NCBI GenBank assembly: GCA_021647705.1
Contig: JAKIUF010000003.1
Span: 1-64,000 of the forward strand
Source of the DNA: Gammaproteobacteria bacterium
GTDB lineage: Bacteria > Pseudomonadota > Gammaproteobacteria > SZUA-152
Direction: 5' to 3'
DNA length: 64,000 bases
The notes under the pieces: model-generated
What the model saw: only the letters and a program-made list of their open reading frames with translations
Told to the model about the DNA's origin: nothing
The model's database searches: none
Part shown: positions 16,108-25,642 of the stretch, one piece after another
How the letters are laid out: each line of letters opens with the position of its first letter
Position numbering within the stretch: position 1 is the stretch's first letter
Program-made: the position numbers and the translations under genes

Positions 16108-18351
16108 TCAGGGCGACAGGATATCACGCGCCAGCAGACTTTCGACCTTACGGCCCAAACTCGTCAGGCCTTTTAATTCCAGCTGAAACCAGATGGAATC
16201 ACTCAAATCTTCATCCGCTGCATTCACCCGGTAGCTACGTTGTACAACGCGCATCGACCAGCAACAGCTTTCATATTCAATACCCTTGAGGGTTTCCAGT
16301 GTGGTGTGGTCCCGGGTAGATCGCAGCCAGCGACCCACAACACGCCAGCGCTGGCTAATAGGCCAGATACCGGCCACATCCACTTGTCGCAGTTTTTCGC
16401 GGTCAAAACGATAACCCAACCGCAGCACCCGTTTCCGGTTTTGATAACGCCAACTCGCTGTGGCACGCGCCAGCTCGCTGGCTTTGCTGTCCCACTGCAA
16501 ACTGCTGCGCACGCGAGTGGTTGCCGTCCACTGACTTTTCAGTTCAGCCAGCCAGTGCGAGGCCGTGTCGGTTTCTGATACCGCTCCAGGCAGAGTGACT
16601 TCACGATCCTGAAAGTAAAAGATACGACCCAGACTGGCACTCAACAGTTCCCGTCCCTGTGCATCCAGAAACCGTGTGGTTAACGCAGTGCTCAGTTGAT
16701 TGGCATCGCCCACGCGGTCTGCACCGTTAAAGCGGTTTTCCCGGAACAACCGGTCAAAACCGAATAATGGCAAACTGCTGTCAAACACTCGGGAGACACC
16801 GGCCTCATCCACAATCAAATCAGCCTGTTCTTTTTTGGGGACATATAAATAAAAGAGTCTTGGCTCCAACGTCTGCCGCACAGCACGCCCGCTGGCGGAT
16901 AAATCCCGTTCAAAAATCAGCCCGCTGTCAATGCTGAACAACGGCAGGCTGCGTGCCGGTTTGGCATCCGTCAGGGGGTCGTTGTTTTGCAGCGTATATT
17001 GCGTGTGGCGCAAGCTGAGTTTGGGCAGCAAAAATCCCGCCGCTCCCCGGTGCGGCCAGGCGACACTGGGCTGCACATCCCAACGTGTGCCCACCACGCC
17101 TTCGGCACGATCAAACTGCACCGCTTCTGCGTTCAACGCCCATTCCAGCCCGGCAAACCCCGACCACGGGCTCATGCTGAATTGTAATTGCGGCAGTCGG
17201 TGATAAGGTCGGGAGGTGGCAGGCAGGCTTTTGTCCAAGGTTTGGTAGCCCTGCAACAACAAACCGGCACGCCAATTTTCTGACTGATAATTCAGCTCAC
17301 CACGACGCTCAAGGTGGGTCAGACTGCTGGTGGCCAACTGGTTACCAAAATCATTGAGATAATCACGATCCGAGGCATAGCGATAATCCACACGACTGCG
17401 CCAGCCTTTGCCCGGTTCACCCGTGTGACGCAAAGTCAGCGCTGAACGGTCAGCACCGAACACCCGGTCATTAGGTAGCTGTGCCACATCCAGCTGGCCC
17501 CGGCTATGTTCATTGAGATAACGAAACTCACCTTGTAACAACACCCCCCGGCGGGTCATGAAACGGGGGGTGAGGGTGGCATCACGATGCGGTGCAATAT
17601 TCCAGTACCAGGGCACACTCAGTTCACTGCCCGCCACGCTGCTTTCACCGAAGGAGGGCACCAGAAAACCAGTTTTGCGACCCTGCAACGGAAAACTCAT
17701 GTACGGGAAATAAAAAATCGGCACATGCATGAATTCGATGCGTGCATGGCGGGCAATACCTTCGTTGGCGATGGTATCCAGCCGCAGACTACTGGCCTTG
17801 AGTAACCAGGCGCTGTCGCCTTCGTCACAGGTGGTGAATTGTGCGCCCTGCAATTCGGTTACCGATTGACCCAGCAAGACTACGGAATCTGCTTTGCCCC
17901 GGATATGTTTATCGGTGAGCCAGAAACGCGCCGGGCTGAATTGTCCCGTGTCCTTGTCCAGTTGCAGACTGGCGGTATCGCTGGTAAGTAAGCGATTACC
18001 AACGGTATACCGAACATCACCTTCCGCACGCGCCTGATCGGTCAGTTCGTTGTAAAAGAGACGTTGTGCTTCGAGACGTTGCACACCACGTTCGCCAATT
18101 ACCTTGCCGTGCAAACGGTATTCGACACCTTCTTTACTAATCATGTCAGCGGTAAAACGCATGCTGTTATTTTGCAGGTCTTCTCCCGCTGCGGGAGCCA
18201 AATCAGCTGCGGGTGACGGCGCACAATAGGACCATGGAGTTTCTGCTCCCTGCGCAGTACTACCCACTACTGCGGCAACCACAAAACACAGCCAATACCT
18301 GTGTTTTGTGGTTGCCGCAGGGGCGACCCGTTTGGCATTTGTTTCCCGCAT
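16108..18351 (-). CDS. lptD: LPS-assembly protein LptD
   Basis: LptD is the outer-membrane barrel that, with LptE, places lipopolysaccharide in the outer leaflet. The roughly 747-residue protein has a signal peptide, Cys near the mature N-terminus (YCAPSP), an LptA-like jelly-roll domain (about 60-190, including LHGKVIGERGVQRLEA), then the large barrel with two adjacent Cys (ESCCW) near the C-terminus for the essential disulfides. The frame opens with TTG at 18363; ATG at 18351 gives a normal signal peptide. The signal-peptide codons contain a perfect 20-bp hairpin (see 18271-18319). It begins only about 15 bp after mnmE. Confidence 0.95.
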   Translation of the reverse strand: MRETNAKRVAPAATTKHRYWLCFVVAAVVGSTAQGAETPWSYCAPSPAADLAPAAGEDLQNNSMRFTADMISKEGVEYRLHGKVIGERGVQRLEAQRLFYNELTDQARAEGDVRYTVGNRLLTSDTASLQLDKDTGQFSPARFWLTDKHIRGKADSVVLLGQSVTELQGAQFTTCDEGDSAWLLKASSLRLDTIANEGIARHARIEFMHVPIFYFPYMSFPLQGRKTGFLVPSFGESSVAGSELSVPWYWNIAPHRDATLTPRFMTRRGVLLQGEFRYLNEHSRGQLDVAQLPNDRVFGADRSALTLRHTGEPGKGWRSRVDYRYASDRDYLNDFGNQLATSSLTHLERRGELNYQSENWRAGLLLQGYQTLDKSLPATSRPYHRLPQLQFSMSPWSGFAGLEWALNAEAVQFDRAEGVVGTRWDVQPSVAWPHRGAAGFLLPKLSLRHTQYTLQNNDPLTDAKPARSLPLFSIDSGLIFERDLSASGRAVRQTLEPRLFYLYVPKKEQADLIVDEAGVSRVFDSSLPLFGFDRLFRENRFNGADRVGDANQLSTALTTRFLDAQGRELLSASLGRIFYFQDREVTLPGAVSETDTASHWLAELKSQWTATTRVRSSLQWDSKASELARATASWRYQNRKRVLRLGYRFDREKLRQVDVAGIWPISQRWRVVGRWLRSTRDHTTLETLKGIEYESCCWSMRVVQRSYRVNAADEDLSDSIWFQLELKGLTSLGRKVESLLARDILSP
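18271..18319. other. Perfect hairpin inside the lptD signal-peptide codons
   Basis: TGCGGCAACCACAAAACACA (18271-18290) is mirrored without mismatch by the 20 bases at 18300-18319, with a nine-base loop. In the lptD mRNA this stem begins about 30 bases after the ATG. The loop word GGTATTGGC also occurs at 18358-18366, just before the start codon. Confidence 0.85.
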
Positions 18352-18366
18352 GTTATTTGCCAATAC

Positions 18367-19746
18367 CTACTTACCAATACAAAAGCTGGAAAAAATTTTG
18401 CCCAATAATTCGTCGGCGCTAACTTCGCCGGTAATCTCACCCAACGCCAGCTGAGCCTGACGCAGGTCTTCTGCCAGCAATTCACCGGCTGCATGGTGTT
18501 GCAATTGTTGCTGACCGTTTTCGAGGTGTTGCTGTGCACTATCCAGCGCCTGTAAATGCCGCCGTCGCGCCATAAACTGCCCCTCGCCACTGGCTTCGTA
18601 ACCCACACAGGCTTTGAGATGTTCCCGCAGTGTTTGCAAGCCTGTGCCACTGCGAGCAGACACGGCAATTTCCGTGATATTTTTGGCATTCTCCGGCAGC
18701 ATCACCGGTACGATACCCACCGTCAGTAAATCAATCTTGTTTTGTACAAGGGTGATCGGCGGGCCTGCCTGACCCAGTTGTGCTAACAGGTCTTGTTCCT
18801 GTTCATCAAAGCTCTGGCTGGCATCATGCAATAAAAGAATACGATCAGCACCTTCAATTTCTGTCCAGGCACGACGGATGCCTTCCTGTTCCACTGCATC
18901 GTCGCTGTCACGCAGGCCAGCGGTGTCGATAATGTGCAAGGGCAGGCCATCCAGCTGGATGTGTTCACGCAGGATGTCGCGGGTGGTGCCGGGAATATCA
19001 GTGACAATGGCGGTATCCCGACCGGCAAGGGCATTAAGCAGGGTGGACTTGCCTGCATTAGGTCGCCCGGCGATAACCACGGTCATCCCTTCGCGCAGCA
19101 GGTTGCCCTGACGGGCAGCGGCTCGGGTTTCTGCCAGAGTGTTCATGACAGCGGTAAGCCGCGTCTGCACCTGACCATCACCGAGAAAATCAATTTCCTC
19201 TTCGGGGAAATCAATGGCGGATTCCACATAGATACGCAGTTCTGTCAATGCCTCCACCAGGGCATGAATGCGTTGTGAAAATGCCCCCTGCAGGGAGCGT
19301 ACCGCCAGCCGTGCGGCTTGGGCTGAGGCACTGTCGATGAGATCTGCCACTGCCTCAGCCTGAGCCAGATCCATTTTATTATTGAGAAAAGCGCGTTCGG
19401 AAAACTCGCCGGGCCGGGCCGGACGGGCACCCAATGACAAACAGCGTTGCAACAACAGATCCATCACCACCGGCCCACCATGGCCGTGCAATTCCAGAAC
19501 GTCTTCGCCGGTGAAAGAGTGGGGTGCGGGAAAATACAGCGCGAGGCCAGTATCCAGTGGCTCGCCATCATCCGCACAAAAGGGGAGGTATTCAGCCTGA
19601 CGCGCTGCTGGCACATGGCCCAGCAACTGGTGAGCAATATTGCGGGTGCCGGAACCCGACAAGCGGATAATGCCCACGCCACCGCGACCCGGCGGCGTAG
19701 CCAAAGCAGCGATGGTATCGCTACCCGCCGTATTGACGGTGGTCAC
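18367..19746 (-). CDS. mnmE: tRNA modification GTPase MnmE
   Basis: With MnmG, MnmE adds the cmnm5 group to wobble U34 of certain tRNAs. The 459 residues show the N-terminal tetrahydrofolate-binding domain ([20 protein letters not shown]), the GTPase domain inserted in the helical part (G1 [10 protein letters not shown]3 DTAGLRD, G4 NKIDLL) and the terminal CIGK with the catalytic cysteine. The start codon is GTG, 6 bp after yidC. MnmG is not adjacent; lptD follows instead. Confidence 0.97.
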   Translation of the reverse strand: MTTVNTAGSDTIAALATPPGRGGVGIIRLSGSGTRNIAHQLLGHVPAARQAEYLPFCADDGEPLDTGLALYFPAPHSFTGEDVLELHGHGGPVVMDLLLQRCLSLGARPARPGEFSERAFLNNKMDLAQAEAVADLIDSASAQAARLAVRSLQGAFSQRIHALVEALTELRIYVESAIDFPEEEIDFLGDGQVQTRLTAVMNTLAETRAAARQGNLLREGMTVVIAGRPNAGKSTLLNALAGRDTAIVTDIPGTTRDILREHIQLDGLPLHIIDTAGLRDSDDAVEQEGIRRAWTEIEGADRILLLHDASQSFDEQEQDLLAQLGQAGPPITLVQNKIDLLTVGIVPVMLPENAKNITEIAVSARSGTGLQTLREHLKACVGYEASGEGQFMARRRHLQALDSAQQHLENGQQQLQHHAAGELLAEDLRQAQLALGEITGEVSADELLGKIFSSFCIGK

Positions 19747-19752
19747 AGCACA

Positions 19753-21438
19753 TTACGCTTTGGCGGCGGCCTGCGCTTCGACCTTGCGCGTGATATACCA
19801 CTGCTGCGCAATGGACAGGCAGTTATTGACCACCCAGTACAACACCAGTCCTGCCGGGAAAAAGGCAAAAAAGGCGGTGAAAATAATCGGCAGCGCCTGC
19901 ATTATTTTCTGCTGCATCGGGTCCAGGGGTGGCGGATTCAGTTTTTGTTGAATCCACATACTAATACCCATGAGCAGGGGCAACACATAGAAGGGATCTT
20001 TCGCCGACAAATCAGTAATCCACAACGCAAAGGGTGCCTGACGCATTTCCACACTTTCCAGCAATACCCAATAAAGCGCGATAAAGACCGGAATCTGCAC
20101 CAATATGGGTAAACAACCTCCTAACGGATTGATCTTTTCCTTTTTATAGATCTCCATCATTGCCTTACTCATTTTCTGCCGGTCGTCACCGTAGCGCTCT
20201 TTCAGGGCCTTGAGCTTGGGAGAGAGACGACGCATGTTGGCCATGCTTTTGTAGCTGGCAGCAGACAATGGGAAAAAGATCAGTTTGATAATCAGCGTGA
20301 CAAAAATAATCGACAGACCCCAATTACCCACGACACTGTAAATTTTTTCCATCACCCAAAACACCGGCTTGGCGAGGATATCCAGAACACCGTAATCCAC
20401 AGTCAAACGCAGATTGGGTTCGATTTCTTCCAGGCGATGCTGTTCTTTGGGGCCCGCATAAAAAAGGCTGGTGAAATGCGTGTTGTTGCCCGGCATGATG
20501 CTGCGTTCTTCCCCGGACTGGCCGAGCAGATAGCGGCCATCAGCCAATGCTTTGGTATAAAAATGATTGGCTGTGTCCGCTGGCGGTATCCAGGCACTGA
20601 GGAAATAATGTTGCAACATGGCAATCCAACCACCCTTGTTGTAACTCTGCTCAGCCTTCCAGGTGGCCATGTCTGAAAATTCAACTTTTTCGTAAGGATC
20701 CCAGCTGCTGGATACTACGCCACCGGTATAGGTGTACAAAAGCCAGGATTCACGCGCCATTTCTGTACGCTGTAACTGCTGATAGGCGCGGCCCTTCCAG
20801 GCTTGCTGGCCATTATTTTGTACTTCTACATCCAGATCCACCGTATAACTGTCACGGTGAAAGGTGTACGTTTTAATGACCTTGATGCCATCTTCGCTGG
20901 ACCAGTGCAAGCGGACTTTTAATTCGTCTTCTCCACCCATCAGTTCATAGTGTGTTTGTTCCGCAGTAAACAAAGCATGGTGGTCTGGTGCTTTGCCCTG
21001 TGATGCCAACAAACCCGACTGCGCCACGAAATATCCGGGCATACGATCATTCAGCAACTGGACTGGCACATCCGGTTTATCCTGTTCTACTGGATAAGTG
21101 GGTAACGCAACACGGGTGATTTCGCCACCGGCAGTGTTGATCACTACTTGCATGCGATCCGTATTTACGGTGATGCGTTGACTCTCCATCACAAGGGCGG
21201 GCTGGAAGGATTCCGCCTGCGGCGCTACCGCCGGTGCAGATATCGCCTGATCTTCACGCACCACAGTGGGCACATCCGCAGCCGGTGCCACTGTTGCATC
21301 ACCCGCCGTCGCAATAGCCGGGCCACCGACTGTTTCGGTGGCGACCGGTGGTGGCTGCTGTTCTCGTTGCCACGCACTGAACAACAGCAAAATCACCAGC
21401 GAGAGGGCAATAAATAAAACGAGTCTTTGATTATCCAT
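19753..21438 (-). CDS. yidC: Membrane protein insertase YidC
   Basis: YidC inserts and folds inner-membrane proteins, alone or with SecYEG. The 561-residue protein has an N-terminal TM segment (LVLFIALSLVILLLFSAW), a Pro/Ala-rich linker, the large periplasmic beta-sandwich domain of Gram-negative YidC, and the conserved five-helix core from about residue 350 (WGLSIIFVTLIIKLIFFPL with the conserved Arg region after it, GGCLPILVQIPVFIALY, and NPPPLDPMQQKIMQALP). It lies in the standard rpmH-rnpA-yidD-yidC-mnmE order. Confidence 0.97.
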   Translation of the reverse strand: MDNQRLVLFIALSLVILLLFSAWQREQQPPPVATETVGGPAIATAGDATVAPAADVPTVVREDQAISAPAVAPQAESFQPALVMESQRITVNTDRMQVVINTAGGEITRVALPTYPVEQDKPDVPVQLLNDRMPGYFVAQSGLLASQGKAPDHHALFTAEQTHYELMGGEDELKVRLHWSSEDGIKVIKTYTFHRDSYTVDLDVEVQNNGQQAWKGRAYQQLQRTEMARESWLLYTYTGGVVSSSWDPYEKVEFSDMATWKAEQSYNKGGWIAMLQHYFLSAWIPPADTANHFYTKALADGRYLLGQSGEERSIMPGNNTHFTSLFYAGPKEQHRLEEIEPNLRLTVDYGVLDILAKPVFWVMEKIYSVVGNWGLSIIFVTLIIKLIFFPLSAASYKSMANMRRLSPKLKALKERYGDDRQKMSKAMMEIYKKEKINPLGGCLPILVQIPVFIALYWVLLESVEMRQAPFALWITDLSAKDPFYVLPLLMGISMWIQQKLNPPPLDPMQQKIMQALPIIFTAFFAFFPAGLVLYWVVNNCLSIAQQWYITRKVEAQAAAKA

Positions 21439-21492
21439 TAGTTTTTGAACAACTTTTTAAATAGTTTTTTATTTCAGGTTTTAGTCTGTACA

Positions 21493-21741
21493 TCAGATGT
21501 GTTTGCACACCCGGTTTGCATTCGTTTGTTCAGGCACGGGATCAACGCCACCAGGGTGCCAGGGATGACAACGTGCCAAACGGCGAATCGCCAGCCAGCT
21601 GCCACGCAAAGCGCCGTGCTGCTCCAGTGCCGTTTGTGCATAACAGGAACAACTGGGATAAAAACGGCAATGCGGGCCCATTAGCGGACTGATCGCATAA
21701 CGATAAACACGTATCAAAAAAATCAGGCTTTTGCGCATCAT
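21493..21741 (-). CDS. yidD: Membrane protein insertion efficiency factor YidD
   Basis: This 82-residue protein has the YidD signature: an amphipathic N-terminal helix ([16 protein letters not shown]), then [19 protein letters not shown] and [17 protein letters not shown]. YidD sits at the membrane and helps YidC-dependent insertion. It overlaps the rnpA stop by 4 bp (ATGA), as in many bacteria. Confidence 0.95.
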   Translation of the reverse strand: MMRKSLIFLIRVYRYAISPLMGPHCRFYPSCSCYAQTALEQHGALRGSWLAIRRLARCHPWHPGGVDPVPEQTNANRVCKHI

Positions 21742-22139
21742 TGTTTTTCTAATCGTTTTGCCTGCTGTTTTGTGGTCCGCTGCCAGTGTGTTTGCAACGC
21801 TAAGACCAATTCAGAATTACTTGCGTGCGGAGCAGCATTTCGACTCAATACCACAATATCCAGACCCGCCAGAGATTGCTGGTGCTGACGGAAACTCTCC
21901 CGTACCAATCGTTTGACCCGATTACGTCCAACAGCGGTTTTTATTGTGCGTTTGCTGATAGCCAGACCCAGCCGGGCATAACCAAGCTGGTTTTGCCTTG
22001 CCAACACCGTCAACCGTTGATCCACGGAACGGTAACTTGTCTGTTTGAAAACCTTTTGGAAATCATCACTGCTTAATAACCGAACCTGACGTGAAAAGCC
22101 GTTTATGGCTCGATGTTTTACAGGCGTATTGCGCGGCAT
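21738..22139 (-). CDS. rnpA: Ribonuclease P protein component RnpA
   Basis: RnpA is the protein subunit that helps the RNase P RNA cut the 5' leader of pre-tRNAs. The 133-residue basic protein has [13 protein letters not shown] followed by the RNR box [18 protein letters not shown], the RNA-binding helix diagnostic of the family. It follows rpmH on the same strand with an 89-bp spacer and is coupled to yidD. Confidence 0.95.
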   Translation of the reverse strand: MPRNTPVKHRAINGFSRQVRLLSSDDFQKVFKQTSYRSVDQRLTVLARQNQLGYARLGLAISKRTIKTAVGRNRVKRLVRESFRQHQQSLAGLDIVVLSRNAAPHASNSELVLALQTHWQRTTKQQAKRLEKQ

Positions 22140-22228
22140 AGACAGCCGCTACTGTGCAGTAATTGCGGCGGTGACAGCGATCAAACAAGCGGGGCGAAAC
22201 ATTTTCATATCTAACCCCGGCGTTATAT

Positions 22229-22363
22229 TCAGGCTGACAAGCGCTTACGACCCTTGGCGCGTCGCGCACTGATAATTTTACGGCCGGCTTTAGTGGCCAT
22301 ACGTGCGCGAAAACCATGGGTACGACTACGACGCAGATTGCTGGGCTGGAAGGTTCTTTTCAT
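22229..22363 (-). CDS. rpmH: 50S ribosomal protein L34
   Basis: The 44-residue product starts [12 protein letters not shown] and continues with [16 protein letters not shown], ending in [10 protein letters not shown]. This is the fully conserved sequence of L34, a very basic protein of the large subunit. The gene is too short for ordinary ORF lists but is unmistakable. It is the first gene of the minus-strand block and faces dnaA across a 406-bp spacer. Confidence 0.97.
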   Translation of the reverse strand: MKRTFQPSNLRRSRTHGFRARMATKAGRKIISARRAKGRKRLSA

Positions 22364-22769
22364 TTTACTGTCCGCTTGTTTTAGTCAATTGACTTTTAAT
22401 CAATTGTTTTTAATAAATAAGAGTTGTACTACTATCAATAACCTATAAATAGCAGCAGGATAAAAATGCGTTTATTTCAGGTGGCAGCCTATTTTTTACT
22501 GCCCGATTCCAGCCTTTGTCAACGCGCCTGACAAGCCGCGAAAATTTACCTGAAACCCGTAAAAAGCGGCGCAGATTACTGCGAAAACCTCCGTTCTGTC
22601 AAGTGATTAAGGCTTTTTCGCTATTATGCATAATTTTGTCCACTGGTGTGGATAACTTGCTGATCCAGGCGTAAACTCGGCACACTTTCCGGTGTACCGC
22701 TATAGTGACAGCGCGGTAACAGCTCAAATTTGAGTAGCGGTTCATAATAAAAATGATTCAGGAGACCCT
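22364..22769. promoter_or_regulatory. Divergent promoter region between rpmH and dnaA
   Basis: The rpmH-proximal half is AT-rich with an AATTGACTTTTAATCAATTG dyad. Nearer dnaA, TGTGGATAA at 22647-22655 is a perfect DnaA box (TTATCCACA on the minus strand) and TTATGCATAA lies just upstream (about 22624). It probably drives rpmH leftward and autoregulated dnaA rightward, and could contribute to the origin. The dnaA start is GTG, with AGGAGA at good distance. Confidence 0.6.
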
Positions 22770-24176
22770 GTGAGTACCCACGCGGATGCTTGGCAGCATT
22801 GCCTCAACCATCTGGAAACCGAGCTTTCCACCCAACAATTCAATACCTGGATCCGACCATTACAGGTCATGGAAGACAGCGCACAGCTGCGCCTGCTGGC
22901 ACCTAACCGTTTTGTACTGGACTGGGTAAACACCCGTTTGCTCGAGCGCATTGAAGCTCTGTTGGGCGAAATTGATGGCACAGACACCAAACAATCTGTG
23001 GTGTTGGAAATTGGCGGCAATATGCCCACTATTCTCAACACCCCTCGTCAGGAACGTGCTACTGGCAGCACCGGGCCCATGACTCACCGTCCGGGCAATA
23101 ATAATAATGCGTTTACCAATCGCAATAATCGTAATCGCAATACCAATGTCACACACAATAACGGACTGAATCCCACCGCCACCTTTGAAAATTTTGTGGA
23201 GGGTAAATCCAACCAACTCGCTCGGGCCGCCTCTTTTCAGATTGGCGAAAATCCCGGTGGTGCCTACAATCCCTTGTTTATTTATGGTGGCGTCGGGTTA
23301 GGAAAAACACATTTGATGCATGCTGTTGGCAATCTCATCGTAGCCAATGACCCATCGGCTAAAGTGGTTTATTTGCATTCCGAACGTTTTGTGCAGGATA
23401 TGGTTAAGGCGCTGCAACACAACGCTATCGACAACTTCAAACGTTACTATCGATCAGTAAATGCCCTGCTGATCGATGATATTCAGTTTTTTGCCGGAAA
23501 AGAACGTTCACAGGAAGAATTTTTCCATACTTTCAATACCTTACTGGAAGGCCAGCAACAAATTATTCTTACCTGTGACCGCTATCCCAAAGAAGTTTCC
23601 GGGCTGGAGGAACGTTTAAAATCCCGTTTCGGCTGGGGACTTACCGTTGCCATTGAACCACCCGAACTTGAAACCCGGGTTGCCATCTTAATGCGCAAAG
23701 CCACCCAACTGGAGGCCGATTTACCACAGGAAGTGGCCTTTTTCATTGCCAAACGTATTCGCTCCAATATACGTGAGCTGGAAGGCGCTCTGCGGCGGGT
23801 TACCGCCAACGCAAAGTTCACTGGCCAACCCATTACCGTGGATTTTGCCAAACTGGCACTCAAAGATTTAATTGCCCTTCAGGATAAATTGGTTACCATT
23901 GAAAACATTCAAAAAACTGTCGCAGAATATTTCAAAATTCGTGTAGCCGAGTTATTGTCTAAAAAGCGCACCCGCTCCATTGCGCGGCCCCGACAAATTG
24001 CCATGGCACTGGCAAAAGAGCTGACGAATCATAGTCTGCCGGAAATTGGCGATGCCTTCGGTGGGCGTGACCACACCACGGTATTGCACGCATGTCGAAA
24101 AATTGCAGAATTAAAAGTCGATGAACCACGGATTATGGAAGATTATTCGAATATCATGCGCACCCTGTCCAGCTAA
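22770..24176 (+). CDS. dnaA: Chromosomal replication initiator DnaA
   Basis: DnaA-ATP binds DnaA boxes and melts the origin. The 468 residues contain the N-terminal helicase-contact domain (about 1-85), an unusually Asn-rich linker (about 108-131), the AAA+ domain with Walker A GGVGLGKT at 173-180, Walker [10 protein letters not shown], and the DNA-binding domain with [15 protein letters not shown]. Start is GTG, preceded by AGGAGA. It heads the dnaA-dnaN-recF-gyrB series, which is read away from the leftward ribosomal/yidC block. Confidence 0.98.
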   Translation: MSTHADAWQHCLNHLETELSTQQFNTWIRPLQVMEDSAQLRLLAPNRFVLDWVNTRLLERIEALLGEIDGTDTKQSVVLEIGGNMPTILNTPRQERATGSTGPMTHRPGNNNNAFTNRNNRNRNTNVTHNNGLNPTATFENFVEGKSNQLARAASFQIGENPGGAYNPLFIYGGVGLGKTHLMHAVGNLIVANDPSAKVVYLHSERFVQDMVKALQHNAIDNFKRYYRSVNALLIDDIQFFAGKERSQEEFFHTFNTLLEGQQQIILTCDRYPKEVSGLEERLKSRFGWGLTVAIEPPELETRVAILMRKATQLEADLPQEVAFFIAKRIRSNIRELEGALRRVTANAKFTGQPITVDFAKLALKDLIALQDKLVTIENIQKTVAEYFKIRVAELLSKKRTRSIARPRQIAMALAKELTNHSLPEIGDAFGGRDHTTVLHACRKIAELKVDEPRIMEDYSNIMRTLSS

Positions 24177-24492
24177 ACAGATGCGATTATTTTCTATAAG
24201 TTGAACAAAAAATAACCAAAACACTGACTTGAATAGGGTGTTTATAAAGGCAGAAAAACCTGTGGATAACATTGTAAAAAAACAGAATAACCAGTTTATT
24301 CACATTTTATCCACAAGATATTACGCCTCTGTACCGACTTTATCAGACAGGTTTTAAGATAAATAACTTATTGAAATTTAAGTTAAAAAAAGGCTTATCC
24401 ACAGATGTGGACAAGCCTAATAATAGTAATAATAATATCTTTTAAATAATCTTTTATTTAAACAGACGGGATCAAGACGGGATAAACCAAAA
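24177..24492. other. Probable replication origin (oriC) between dnaA and dnaN
   Basis: The 316-bp AT-rich spacer carries three perfect DnaA boxes (24261-24269 on the minus strand, 24307-24315 and 24395-24403 on the plus strand) and one TTGTCCACA variant (24406-24414, minus). The last two form the hairpin AGGCTTATCCAC/GTGGACAAGCCT. A very AT-rich run at 24420-24462 (repeated AATAATA, then TTTAAATAATC) suits the unwinding element. Gene orientation diverges from this neighbourhood. Position dnaA-dnaN is a classical bacterial origin site. Confidence 0.75.
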
Positions 24493-25599
24493 ATGAAATT
24501 TTCCATTCAGCGAGAAGCTTTGCTCAAACCACTACAAACCATTGTGGGAGTTGTTGAACGCAGACAGACATTGCCGGTGTTATCCAATATTTTAGTGGCT
24601 GTTTCAAGTGACCGGCTTTCCATGACCGCAACGGATCTTGAAGTCGAAATGATTGCCAGGATACCGCTGGATAATGCCCAGCCAGGTGACATAACTATCC
24701 CGGCACGTAAAATTGTTGATATCTGTCGAGCATTGCCTGAAGGCGCTACGATTAATATTACTCTGGATACGGAAAAAGAGCGGGTTAGCGTGCAATCCGG
24801 ACGCAGTCGTTTTAATCTAACCACCTTGCCCATCACTGATTTTCCCAGCGTGGATGAAATCACCAGCCAGTTTGAATTTAGTCTGCCGCAAAATGTACTG
24901 AAACACCTGATTGAAAAAACCAGCTTTGCTATGGCCCAGCAGGATGTACGCTATTACCTCAATGGTTTATTACTGGAAATTTCATCCGGTATGGTGCGCG
25001 CTGTCGCGACCGATGGACATCGACTTGCCATGTCCACACATGCTTGTGATGTGAAACCATCCGATACTTTGCAAATTATCATGCCGCGAAAAGGTGTTAC
25101 TGAACTGGTCAAATTGCTGGAAGATACGGATGAACTTGTACAAATTCAGGTCAGTGCTAATCACATCAAAGTTAAACTTAATGATTTTGTATTTACTTCA
25201 AAATTGATTGATGGACGTTTTCCGGATTATGAACGGGTCATTCCCAAGAACTCGGATAAACACGTCCTGGCCGACAAAGAAACATTACGTCAGGCATTGG
25301 TGCGTACTTCGATTTTGTCCAATGAAAAATACCGGGGTATTCGCATTCGTTTATCCAATGCTTTGTTACAAGCCCAGGCTAATAACCCAGAAATGGAAGA
25401 GGCCGAAGAAGATATCGAAGTTGATTATTCAGGTGAAGAACTGGAGATCGGATTTAATGTGAGTTATCTGTTGGATGCTTTAGGTGCGGTTTCAGAAGAT
25501 ACCGTATCACTGGATTTAGGTGACTCGAACAGTAGTTGTGTTGTTCAGCCAAAAGGCGATTCTACGTGTACCTACGTGATTATGCCCATGCGGCTTTAA
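24493..25599 (+). CDS. dnaN: DNA polymerase III beta subunit (sliding clamp)
   Basis: DnaN forms the ring dimer that tethers DNA polymerase III to DNA. The 368-residue product is of normal length, begins MKFSIQREALLKPLQ and ends with the conserved CTYVIMPMRL at the hydrophobic-cleft tail. Three clamp domains of about 120 residues are apparent, with GRFPDYERVIP in the second/third. It follows the origin spacer and precedes recF by 43 bp. Confidence 0.98.
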   Translation: MKFSIQREALLKPLQTIVGVVERRQTLPVLSNILVAVSSDRLSMTATDLEVEMIARIPLDNAQPGDITIPARKIVDICRALPEGATINITLDTEKERVSVQSGRSRFNLTTLPITDFPSVDEITSQFEFSLPQNVLKHLIEKTSFAMAQQDVRYYLNGLLLEISSGMVRAVATDGHRLAMSTHACDVKPSDTLQIIMPRKGVTELVKLLEDTDELVQIQVSANHIKVKLNDFVFTSKLIDGRFPDYERVIPKNSDKHVLADKETLRQALVRTSILSNEKYRGIRIRLSNALLQAQANNPEMEEAEEDIEVDYSGEELEIGFNVSYLLDALGAVSEDTVSLDLGDSNSSCVVQPKGDSTCTYVIMPMRL

Positions 25600-25642
25600 T
25601 GTTAAAAACACTGTTTTAGCCAGGATTCCACTTCGTTCATTC

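Noticed and set aside
19447-20112. 221-codon plus-strand ORF opposite mnmE/yidC
   Set aside because: Shadow frame of two strongly conserved minus-strand genes.
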